From positions 1 to 5,846 of the forward strand of contig JAIBJH010000174.1 in the NCBI GenBank assembly GCA_020029455.1: DNA of 5,846 nucleotides. Reading direction: 5' to 3'. Each line of letters begins with the position of its first letter. Position 1 is the first letter of the stretch. Origin of the DNA: Hyphomicrobiales bacterium (GTDB lineage Bacteria > Pseudomonadota > Alphaproteobacteria > Rhizobiales > Aestuariivirgaceae). Shown in pieces: positions 1 to 5,360 of the stretch. The notes under the pieces are model-generated. The model was not told where the DNA came from and did no database searches. It was given only the letters and a program-made list of their open reading frames with translations. A program made the position numbers and the translations under genes.

Positions 1-1
1 A

Positions 2-403
2 GAAGCGCGCGCCTGGGGAGCCGATTGCATTCTTATCATCATGGCGATGGTTGATGACACGCTGGCATCTGATCTTGAGAATGCAGCGTTCGATCTTGGC
101 ATGGATGCTCTTGTCGAAATCCATGACGAGGCGGAACTGGATCGGGCGATGAAACTCAAATCAAAGCTCATCGGCATCAACAATCGCAACCTCCACACCT
201 TCGATGTGGCGCTGGAAACAACGGAACGGCTGGCCCCGCGCATTCCGGCCGACCGGATCATCGTTGCTGAAAGCGGCCTCTTAGCGCCAGCCGATCTGGC
301 GCTGCTGGAGCGCGTCAATGTCCGCACATTCCTGATTGGTGAAAGCCTGATGCGCCAGCAGGATGTGGAAGCCGCAACCCGTGCTATTCTGACACGGCCA
401 TGA
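2..403 (+). CDS. trpC: Indole-3-glycerol phosphate synthase, 3' part (partial)
   Basis: This is the C-terminal portion (133 residues) of the TIM-barrel enzyme that closes the ring of CdRP (carboxyphenylaminodeoxyribulose phosphate) to give indole-3-glycerol phosphate, a late cytoplasmic step of tryptophan synthesis. The frame is open to the left edge, so the true start lies outside; the ATG at 41 is internal. Family signatures appear in the expected order: the barrel strand LVEIHDE with the conserved Glu (codon 116-118), the strand IGINNRNL with the active-site Asn (codon 179-181), and VAESGL with the phosphate-binding Ser (codon 272-274). The C-terminus, FLIGESLMRQ followed by about 20 residues, matches the usual end of the family, so the 3' end is intact. 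Its stop codon overlaps the moaC start (ATGA at 400-403), which implies translational coupling. The identification is firm; only the missing N-terminal half is unseen. Confidence 0.96.
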   Translation, partial: EARAWGADCILIIMAMVDDTLASDLENAAFDLGMDALVEIHDEAELDRAMKLKSKLIGINNRNLHTFDVALETTERLAPRIPADRIIVAESGLLAPADLALLERVNVRTFLIGESLMRQQDVEAATRAILTRP

Positions 404-870
404 GCAAACTCAGCCATCTCGACGACAAGGGCCAGGCCCATATGGTCGATGTGTCGGACAAGGCAGTCACCAGCCGCAGCGCCACGGCACGGGCGCGGAT
501 GTTGGCGCAGGCCGCAACCATTGCCCTAATTCGTGACGGCGCAGCAAAGAAGGGCGATGTACTGGCAACGGCGCGTATTGCCGGCATCGCCGCTGCCAAG
601 AAAACGTCCGATCTCATTCCGCTCTGCCATCCGCTGATGATCAGCAAGGCGAGTGTCGAATTTGCACTCAACGCTGACAGCATTGATGTTGAAGCGACGG
701 TCAAGGTTGAGGGTAAGACGGGCGTCGAAATGGAAGCGCTCACCGCCTGTTCCATTGCCTGCCTCACGATCTACGACATGCTGAAGGCGGTCGACCGCGG
801 AATGCGGATCACAGATTTACGCCTTGTCGAGAAAACCGGCGGCAAGTCTGGCACTTTCAAAGCTGAGTGA
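400..870 (+). CDS. moaC: Cyclic pyranopterin monophosphate synthase MoaC
   Basis: MoaC acts after MoaA in the first stage of molybdenum cofactor synthesis, converting 3',8-cyclo-GTP to cyclic pyranopterin monophosphate in the cytoplasm. The 156-residue length is normal for a single-domain MoaC. The start region (SKLSHLDDKGQAHMVDVSDK) and the core block DLIPLCHPLM (71-80) are close to the E. coli protein as I recall it. Residues corresponding to the known active site are present: Lys51, His77, Glu112 in GVEMEALTA, and Asp126 and Lys129 in IYDMLKAV. The C-terminal GGKSGTFK block is also intact. The ATG at 400 overlaps the trpC stop by four bases, and moeA begins four bases after this stop. The gene is therefore embedded in a trp/mo operon and probably has no promoter of its own. 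Confidence 0.97.
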   Translation: MSKLSHLDDKGQAHMVDVSDKAVTSRSATARARMLAQAATIALIRDGAAKKGDVLATARIAGIAAAKKTSDLIPLCHPLMISKASVEFALNADSIDVEATVKVEGKTGVEMEALTACSIACLTIYDMLKAVDRGMRITDLRLVEKTGGKSGTFKAE

Positions 871-874
871 TGCG

Positions 875-2077
875 ATGAACCTGCTTCCCGTAGATGAAGC
901 CCGCGCCCGAATCCTCAAGGGCGTGAAGCCGCTGCCAGCAGAAGCAGTGAAGCTGGACAAGGCCCTTGGCCGTGTGCTGGCAAAGACCGTTGCCGCAAAG
1001 CGCGACCAGCCGCCCTTCGCAGGCTCGGCCATGGATGGCTATGCGGTGCGTGCTGAGGATGTTGCGAGTGTTCCGGTTCAATTGCAGGTCATTGGCAGAA
1101 GCGCGGCGGGTCGCGCCTATTCCGGGACGGTGAAAGCCGGAACAACGGTGCGCATTTTCACCGGCGCTCCCTTGCCGAAAGGCGCGGATGCCATTGTCAT
1201 CCAGGAGAACACAAAGAGCGAGGATGGCAAGGTCACCGTCCTGCAATCATCTCCCGTCGGCAAACACATCCGCAGGCGCGGGCTTGATTTTGCGGCAGGT
1301 GATGAACTGGTGCCCGCCAACCACAGGCTCGGTCCACGCGACATTGGCCTTCTGTCCGCAGGCAATGCAGCTTCGGTTTCCGTTCGCCGCAAGCCACGCA
1401 TCGTTGTCTTCGCCACCGGCGATGAACTGGTCCTGCCGGGTCAGAAGCCACGGGCCGATCAGATCGTTTCCTCCAACAGCCACGCGCTGCAGGCACTAGT
1501 GGAATCTTTCGGCGCTGAGATCATCAACCTTGGTATTGTACGCGATACGCTGAAGGCAACGATTGCAGCGGTGCGCAAGGGCCTTAGCGCGGACATTCTG
1601 ATTTCAACCGGCGGCGCATCGGTGGGCGACACGGACTTCGTGCAGGAGGCGTTCAAGGCCTGCGGCGTCAAGATCGCCTTCTGGATGATCGCGATCAGGC
1701 CCGGCAAGCCCTTCATGTACGGCCGCAAGGGCAAGACCCACGTGATGGGGCTTCCGGGCAATCCCGTGTCGGCGCTGATCACGGCCCGCATCTTCCTCAA
1801 GCCACTCATCGCCGCCATGCTGGGGCTCCCCACGGGGGAACCAGAGACTCTGGCCCGGCTCACTGCTGCTATGCCGGCCAATGACGGCAGGCAGGACTAT
1901 GTGCGGGCCAGCCTCTCCATAGCTCCCGACGGCACCCGGACCGCCGCGCCCTTTGCCGCCCAGGATTCCTCCATGCAGCGCACCCTGCAGCGGTCCCAGG
2001 CGCTGATTGTTCGCCCGCCAAACGCCCCCGCCGCAGAGGCAAATTCGCTGGTTCCGGTGCTCATTCTGGACTTTTGA
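875..2077 (+). CDS. moeA: Molybdopterin molybdenumtransferase MoeA
   Basis: MoeA inserts molybdate into adenylylated molybdopterin, the last common step of molybdenum cofactor synthesis. The protein is 400 residues, the usual length. Family motifs are in order: SAMDGYAVR (51-59) in the N-terminal domain; TGAPLPKGADAIVIQE; ATGDEL in the MoCF-binding domain; STGGASVGDTDF (244-255), with the Ser-Val-Gly-Asp loop; RPGKPF (275-280), carrying the conserved basic residues; and GLPGNPVSA (292-300). The C-terminal beta domain ends with LVPVLILDF. I chose the ATG at 875, four bases after the moaC stop, because the product then starts directly with MNLLPVDEAR, typical of MoeA. An in-frame TTG at 824 would add 17 residues overlapping moaC with no family similarity. 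The gene sits in an operon with moaC. No intrinsic terminator is seen after its stop. Confidence 0.96.
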   Translation: MNLLPVDEARARILKGVKPLPAEAVKLDKALGRVLAKTVAAKRDQPPFAGSAMDGYAVRAEDVASVPVQLQVIGRSAAGRAYSGTVKAGTTVRIFTGAPLPKGADAIVIQENTKSEDGKVTVLQSSPVGKHIRRRGLDFAAGDELVPANHRLGPRDIGLLSAGNAASVSVRRKPRIVVFATGDELVLPGQKPRADQIVSSNSHALQALVESFGAEIINLGIVRDTLKATIAAVRKGLSADILISTGGASVGDTDFVQEAFKACGVKIAFWMIAIRPGKPFMYGRKGKTHVMGLPGNPVSALITARIFLKPLIAAMLGLPTGEPETLARLTAAMPANDGRQDYVRASLSIAPDGTRTAAPFAAQDSSMQRTLQRSQALIVRPPNAPAAEANSLVPVLILDF

Positions 2078-2094
2078 GCCGATCATAAGCAAAA

Positions 2095-2149
2095 CAGTTG
2101 AAGAACACAGGGCGAACATGCTAGGGTTGTTGCAGTTCTGTTCTGATTC
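2095..2149 (+). promoter_or_regulatory. lexA control region with SOS box
   Basis: The sequence GAACACAGGGCGAAC (2103-2117) is an exact GAAC-N7-GAAC direct repeat, the established LexA operator of Alphaproteobacteria, and it lies 73 bp upstream of the lexA start codon. This is what autoregulation of lexA predicts. A plausible but weak promoter overlaps it: TTGAAG (2098-2103) as -35 and TAGGGT (2122-2127) as -10, with an 18-bp spacer; repressor bound here would cover the -35 to -10 interval. A second, imperfect site, GTTC-N7-ATTC (2135-2149), lies downstream. The operator is read directly from the sequence; the promoter assignment is tentative. Confidence 0.85.
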
Positions 2150-2180
2150 CGCCCGCACCAAACACTGGGCGGATAGCTGT

Positions 2181-2184
2181 GGAG
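2181..2184 (+). promoter_or_regulatory. Ribosome binding site that decides the lexA start
   Basis: GGAG sits six bases before the ATG at 2191, a good Shine-Dalgarno distance. An in-frame GTG at 2179 would place this motif inside the coding sequence and would add four residues (METP) not expected in the family, so the ATG at 2191 is preferred. Confidence 0.7.
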
Positions 2185-2190
2185 ACACCC

Positions 2191-2898
2191 ATGCTGACCC
2201 GCAAGCAACTCGAGCTTCTGCTCTTCATCAATACGCGCCTCAAGGAAGAAGGCGTGCCGCCCTCCTTTGAGGAAATGAAGGAGGCGCTCAATCTGCAGTC
2301 CAAGTCCGGCGTGCATCGCCTGATCGTGGCGCTGGAAGAGCGTGGCTTCATCCGGCGCATGGCCAACCGGGCCCGCGCGCTTGAGATCATCAAGCTGCCG
2401 GAGTCACACAGCCCGGCACTGGCGCAGAAGAAAACCGGCTTCAGGCCCAATGTCATCGAAGGCAATCTGGGCCGCGCCAAGCCGCAAGCCTCGCCCGCCA
2501 ATGACGGCATGCCGCGCGGCACCTTTGTTCCCCTCATGGGCCGCATCGCCGCTGGTGTTCCCATTGCGGCAATTCAGGATCATTCCGGAAACATCAATGT
2601 GCCGCCCGAAATGCTGGGCAGCGGCGAGCATTTTGCGCTTGAAGTCAAGGGCGACTCGATGATCGAGGCTGGCATCTTCGACGGTGACACAGTAGTGATC
2701 CGCAAGGGTGACACGGCCATCAACGGCGACATCGTCGTGGCACTGGTGGATGACGAAGAAGCCACATTGAAGCGGCTGCGCAAAAAAGGCGATTCCATTG
2801 CGCTGGAAGCGGCCAATCCCGTTTACGAGACTCGGATATTCGGACCTGACCGGGTGCGCGTACAGGGCAAGCTTGTCGGGCTGCTGCGGAAGTATTGA
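2191..2898 (+). CDS. lexA: SOS response transcriptional repressor LexA
   Basis: LexA is the repressor of DNA damage genes. It cleaves itself when stimulated by RecA bound to single-stranded DNA. The protein is 235 residues, longer than the E. coli form because of an extended linker (about residues 71-105), as is usual in Alphaproteobacteria. The N-terminal winged helix-turn-helix begins MLTRKQLELL and includes PPSFEEMKEAL and SKSGVHRLIVALEERGF (about 23-53). The C-terminal S24 peptidase-like domain holds the Ala121-Gly122 cleavage bond within RIAAGVP, the catalytic Ser156 in KGDSMIEAG, and the general base Lys194 in ATLKRL. The cleavage site-to-Ser spacing of 35 residues equals that of E. coli LexA. 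All functional residues are present, so the protein should be an active, cleavable repressor. It has its own operator upstream and is likely transcribed apart from moeA. Confidence 0.98.
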   Translation: MLTRKQLELLLFINTRLKEEGVPPSFEEMKEALNLQSKSGVHRLIVALEERGFIRRMANRARALEIIKLPESHSPALAQKKTGFRPNVIEGNLGRAKPQASPANDGMPRGTFVPLMGRIAAGVPIAAIQDHSGNINVPPEMLGSGEHFALEVKGDSMIEAGIFDGDTVVIRKGDTAINGDIVVALVDDEEATLKRLRKKGDSIALEAANPVYETRIFGPDRVRVQGKLVGLLRKY

Positions 2899-2913
2899 GC
2901 GTTACAGAGAGCC

Positions 2914-2985
2914 CGTCATTCCCGCGAAGGCGGGAATTCCGCTGCTCTTGAAATAAGCTGGATACCTGCTTTCGCAGGCATGACG
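2914..2985. repeat. Intergenic palindromic repeat, two-hairpin type
   Basis: This 72-bp element is built from two inverted arms. The left arm begins CGTCATTCCCGCGAAGGCGG and the right arm ends TTTCGCAGGCATGACG; the right arm reversed reads CGTCATGCCTGCGAAAGCAGG, so the arms are imperfect inverted copies of each other. Each arm also folds alone: ATTCCCGC (2918-2925) pairs with GCGGGAAT (2930-2937) around a GAAG loop, and CCTGC (2965-2969) pairs with GCAGG (2974-2978) around TTTC. From memory, CGTCATTCCCGCGAA-type palindromes are widely dispersed between genes in proteobacterial genomes. No T-run follows either hairpin, so this is not a classic intrinsic terminator, though it may affect lexA mRNA stability. 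Copy number cannot be seen from one window. Confidence 0.8.
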
Positions 2986-3006
2986 AGTGGTTGTTGGCAA
3001 TTTTCT

Positions 3007-3035
3007 TTGACAAGCATGCTGTCATGACCTTGAAT
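3007..3035 (+). promoter_or_regulatory. Probable housekeeping sigma promoter for the GST-hydroxylase unit
   Basis: TTGACA (3007-3012) is a perfect -35 consensus. It is followed after exactly 17 bp by TTGAAT (3030-3035), a four-of-six match to the -10 consensus. Transcription would begin near 3042, leaving a short leader of about 25 bases before the start codon at 3067. It lies just downstream of the palindromic repeat, in the only gap where such a promoter is needed. The assignment rests on motif match alone. Confidence 0.5.
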
Positions 3036-3066
3036 CCAAGTCTGGAACCGGTCTGGACTTGATCTC

Positions 3067-3675
3067 ATGAAAATTCACGGCGATGTCATTTCACCCTTTG
3101 TGCGCATGTGCCTTGTGACGGCCCATGAAGTGGGCCTCAAGGACAGGGTTCAGCTTGCGGCTGCAGCGGTGAAGCCCGGTGAAGTCAATGCCGAACTCGC
3201 CAAGCTTTCGCCCATCGGCAAGATTCCCGTTCTCGAAACGGATCATCATCACCCCATCTATGACAGCCGTGTGATCATGGAATATCTGGCCCACGTCGCC
3301 GGGAACCGCGCCTACATTCCAGATGATGGCGTGAAGCGCTTTCGCGTGCTGACGCTCCTCGCCCTCGCACAGGGCATCGCCGAAGCGGGTGTCGGGCTTC
3401 GTTACGAACAGGCGCAACGCCCGGAAGGGGCGCAATGGCCGGCCTATGCCGACCGGCTTCGTGCCCGCATCGCAGCTGGCCTCGATGATATGGAGAACCA
3501 GTGGCATGATGTATTGCATGGCGTGAATGCTGGCAGCGTCGCGGCGGCCTGTACGCTGGGTTACCTCGACTTCCGGCATCAGGTGCTGTCGTGGCGCACC
3601 GGGCGGCCAAAGCTCAAGGCTTTTGCCGACAACTTCAATGCGCGCGACAGCATGAAGGCCTGGCCGCTCGCTTGA
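3067..3675 (+). CDS. Glutathione S-transferase family protein, YibF-like
   Basis: The protein has 202 residues and the two-domain GST layout. The N-terminal thioredoxin-like domain (about 1-80) contains SPFVRM (9-14), with Ser9 at the position where GSTs activate or bind the glutathione thiol; GKIPVLE (51-57), with the cis-proline Pro54; and YDSRVIMEYL (65-74), whose Asp66-Ser67 pair typically grips the gamma-glutamyl group. The helical C-terminal domain contains ALAQGIAEAGVGLRYEQAQRP and ACTLGYLDFRH, which resemble the E. coli YibF subgroup as I recall it. The substrate is unknown and cannot be deduced from sequence. The start at 3067 has only a weak ribosome site, but the product begins right at the first beta strand. 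The hydroxylase gene starts one base after this stop, so the two are almost certainly co-transcribed. Family membership is firm; the biochemical role is open. Confidence 0.92.
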   Translation: MKIHGDVISPFVRMCLVTAHEVGLKDRVQLAAAAVKPGEVNAELAKLSPIGKIPVLETDHHHPIYDSRVIMEYLAHVAGNRAYIPDDGVKRFRVLTLLALAQGIAEAGVGLRYEQAQRPEGAQWPAYADRLRARIAAGLDDMENQWHDVLHGVNAGSVAAACTLGYLDFRHQVLSWRTGRPKLKAFADNFNARDSMKAWPLA

Positions 3676-3676
3676 G

Positions 3677-4858
3677 ATGACTGACATCAACACAAAAGCA
3701 GTTGTTGTGGGTGCCGGACCTGCTGGTCTTGCTGCGGCGGCACTGCTTGCACATGAGGGCGTGGCTTGTGTTCTGGTCGGGCCCGAAGCGCCGGAGGATC
3801 CGCGCACCATGGCTCTCATGTCTCCATCCATCCGCTTGCTGGAGCGGATCGGCGTCTGGAGCGGTTTGCTTTCCAGTTCCTGCGCGCCCTTGCGCCACCT
3901 CCACATCTTTGATGACACGGGCAACATGATCGAGGCGCCCGAGTTGCGCTTTGCCGCAAGCGAACTTGGCCTTGACGCCTTCGGATACAATGTACCGTTG
4001 GTGCAACTGGTTCCTGCGTTGCGCGACGTGCTTACCAAAAGTTCGGCCGGACGGATCGTTGCCAAGGTGGCACGCGTCGATATTTCTGAAACCGCGATCA
4101 CCCTGGTCACGGACGCAGGTGAGACCATCACGGCGCAGGCGGTGATTGCGGCAGATGGCGCACGCTCCATGTTGCGCGAGACTGCGGGCATTGCCGTTTA
4201 CAACTGGTCCTTCGACCAAGATGCGATGGTCACCAACTTCGATCATTCGGGCCCGCACAACGACACCTCCACGGAATGGCATAGGCAGGGCGGCGTTTTC
4301 ACAACCGTTCCCCTGCCCGGCAAGCGCTCGAGTCTCGTCTGGCTCGACAAGCCTCAGGAAATTGCGCGGCTCATAGCATTGCCACCCGCTGACCTCGCGA
4401 AGGAAATCCAGCTTGCTGGCCATGGTGCGCTGGGCCTCATCAGCAACGTCACGCAGCCGCGGAGTTTCCCGATGCGGGGTGTATCTGCCGAACGTTATGG
4501 AGCGCGCCGTGTCTTCCTTGTTGGTGAGGCAGCGCATGTCTTTCCCCCCGTCGGCGCGCAGGGTCTGAACATGTCGTTGCGCGACATCGGGCACGCTGCG
4601 GAATTGATCAGAGACTCTTCTGATCCCGGCACCGTCGATGTGCTTGAGAACTATGACAAGAGGCGCAAGCCCGATATCGAGCCGCGGCAATTGGCCATCA
4701 GCGCCGTCAACCACACGCTGCTTGCAGAGTCGCTTGCGCCTCACGCCTTGCGAGCGCTGGGCCTGCGCGTCATGTCGCTGGTCCCGCCCTTGCGCGATTA
4801 TGTGATGCGCGAGGGCCTGTCGCCGCAGTCAAGACTGCCTGAAATGATGCGAAATTAG
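3677..4858 (+). CDS. UbiH/UbiF-family FAD-dependent hydroxylase (probable ubiquinone biosynthesis monooxygenase)
   Basis: This 393-residue, class A flavoprotein monooxygenase has the normal length for the UbiH/UbiF/UbiL group, which hydroxylates the aromatic ring of ubiquinone precursors at the membrane face using NAD(P)H, FAD and oxygen. Three signatures are visible: the Rossmann motif GAGPAG (12-17) binding ADP-ribose of FAD; the DG motif IAADGARS with Asp160-Gly161; and the second FAD motif VFLVGEAAHVFPPVGAQGLN (279-298). In the last, Glu284 takes the place of the Asp common in GDAAH; I believe this form is frequent in alphaproteobacterial members. No signal peptide or membrane helix is evident. 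Which ring position it modifies (C1, C5 or C6) cannot be told from one gene. A related family acting on another aromatic substrate is the alternative. It starts one base after the GST gene and has no separate promoter. Confidence 0.9.
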   Translation: MTDINTKAVVVGAGPAGLAAAALLAHEGVACVLVGPEAPEDPRTMALMSPSIRLLERIGVWSGLLSSSCAPLRHLHIFDDTGNMIEAPELRFAASELGLDAFGYNVPLVQLVPALRDVLTKSSAGRIVAKVARVDISETAITLVTDAGETITAQAVIAADGARSMLRETAGIAVYNWSFDQDAMVTNFDHSGPHNDTSTEWHRQGGVFTTVPLPGKRSSLVWLDKPQEIARLIALPPADLAKEIQLAGHGALGLISNVTQPRSFPMRGVSAERYGARRVFLVGEAAHVFPPVGAQGLNMSLRDIGHAAELIRDSSDPGTVDVLENYDKRRKPDIEPRQLAISAVNHTLLAESLAPHALRALGLRVMSLVPPLRDYVMREGLSPQSRLPEMMRN

Positions 4859-4892
4859 CAGGTCTTGCCTTCCCTGCCACACCTTGGCAATC

Positions 4893-4897
4893 AGGAG
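4893..4897 (+). promoter_or_regulatory. Ribosome binding site of hspQ, short spacing
   Basis: AGGAG ends only two bases before the ATG at 4900, shorter than the usual five to nine. No other in-frame ATG lies nearby, and the protein begins at the expected place for HspQ, so the start is kept. The strong motif supports hspQ being translated independently of the upstream gene. Confidence 0.6.
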
Positions 4898-4899
4898 AT

Positions 4900-5238
4900 A
4901 TGCCCAAACTTCCAGAGGCCAGATTCTCCATCGGACAGGTTGTAAAGCACAGGCTGTTTCCCTTCCGTGGCGTGATTTTCGATGTGGACCCAGTCTTCAA
5001 CAATACCGAGGAGTGGTACAACTCCATTCCGCCCGAAGTGCGCCCGCGCAAGGACCAGCCCTTCTATCACCTGCTCGCCGAGAACGATGAGACAGAATAC
5101 GTGGCCTATGTCTCGGAGCAGAACCTGCTTGTCGACGAGCCGCCAGCGCCGGTGCGCCACCCACAGGTGCGCGAGTATTTCGAAGGTTATGACCAGAAGC
5201 ATGGCTGTTACAAACCGCGCGGCGGCCTAGCGCATTGA
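4900..5238 (+). CDS. hspQ: Heat shock protein HspQ (YccV-like hemimethylated DNA-binding domain)
   Basis: This 112-residue protein consists of one YccV-like domain. The block ARFSIGQVVKHRLFPFRGVI (7-26), then FDVDPVF, then the conserved PFYHLLAENDETEYVAYVSE (54-73 region) closely follow the E. coli HspQ pattern (FGIGQQVRH, GVVVDIDPVY, PWYHVV). In enterobacteria HspQ is a heat-induced factor that modulates degradation, acting as an activator and substrate of Lon and binding hemimethylated oriC DNA; those roles come from E. coli and Yersinia and are only inferred here. The gene begins 41 bp after the hydroxylase stop. No sigma-32-like promoter was recognised in this gap, so read-through from the GST-hydroxylase unit is possible. 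The C-terminal tail (PQVREYFEGYDQKHGCYKPR) differs from that of E. coli HspQ as I recall it. It converges with glmS. Confidence 0.94.
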   Translation: MPKLPEARFSIGQVVKHRLFPFRGVIFDVDPVFNNTEEWYNSIPPEVRPRKDQPFYHLLAENDETEYVAYVSEQNLLVDEPPAPVRHPQVREYFEGYDQKHGCYKPRGGLAH

Positions 5239-5247
5239 CACAACTAT

Positions 5248-5352
5248 CTCTCCTCGCCCGCTTGCGGGAGAGGTGTCACGTGCGGAGCATGTGACAGAGA
5301 GGGCCCTCTCCGGCCCGCTTCGCGGTCCACCTCCTCCGTAAACGGGGGAGGA
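5248..5352. repeat. Intergenic mosaic palindromic element (RIME-like) between hspQ and glmS
   Basis: About 105 bp are almost entirely inverted repeats. In order: a hairpin at 5252-5273 (CCTCGCCCGC with GCGGGAGAGG, one mismatch); one at 5274-5296 (GTCACGTGC with GCATGTGAC plus a flanking T-A pair, one G-T wobble); a perfect 14-bp palindrome, GAGAGGGCCCTCTC, at 5297-5310; a hairpin at 5312-5328 (GGCCCGC with GCGGTCC); and one at 5330-5351 (CCTCCTCCGT with ACGGGGGAGG). The central palindrome lies close to the middle of the element. The layout and wording recall the intergenic mosaic elements of rhizobia, but naming the exact family needs a comparison. It fills the gap between convergent genes. 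It has no T-run on either strand, so if it stops transcription it does so without a canonical terminator. Confidence 0.8.
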
Positions 5353-5360
5353 AATTCTAG

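Noticed and set aside
824..874. TTG at 824 as a longer moeA start
   Set aside because: It would overlap moaC by 47 bases and add residues unlike MoeA; the ATG at 875 gives the family's normal N-terminus.
1604..2188. Open frame on the - strand across the 3' part of moeA and the moeA-lexA gap
   Set aside because: It is a shadow of moeA that runs into the SOS operator region; there is no family signature or ribosome site.
2179..2190. GTG at 2179 as the lexA start
   Set aside because: The GGAG ribosome site would fall inside the gene, and MLTRKQ from 2191 is the expected LexA N-terminus.
2918..2937. Hairpin after lexA as a Rho-independent terminator
   Set aside because: No T-run follows the stem, and the hairpin is one arm of a larger palindromic repeat.
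3091..4191. Long open frame (366 codons) on the - strand opposite the GST and hydroxylase genes
   Set aside because: It overlaps two well-supported genes completely, its translation has no recognisable motif, and such antisense frames are expected in GC-rich coding DNA.
3635..4744. Long open frame (369 codons) on the - strand opposite the hydroxylase gene
   Set aside because: The composition is rich in Arg, His and Gly, as in shadow frames, no domain is visible, and the + strand carries clear FAD-binding motifs over the same bases.
5330..5352. Hairpin next to the glmS stop as an intrinsic terminator for glmS
   Set aside because: On the - strand the stem is followed by TGGACC rather than a T-run; it is better explained as part of the mosaic repeat, though a role in ending transcripts is not excluded.
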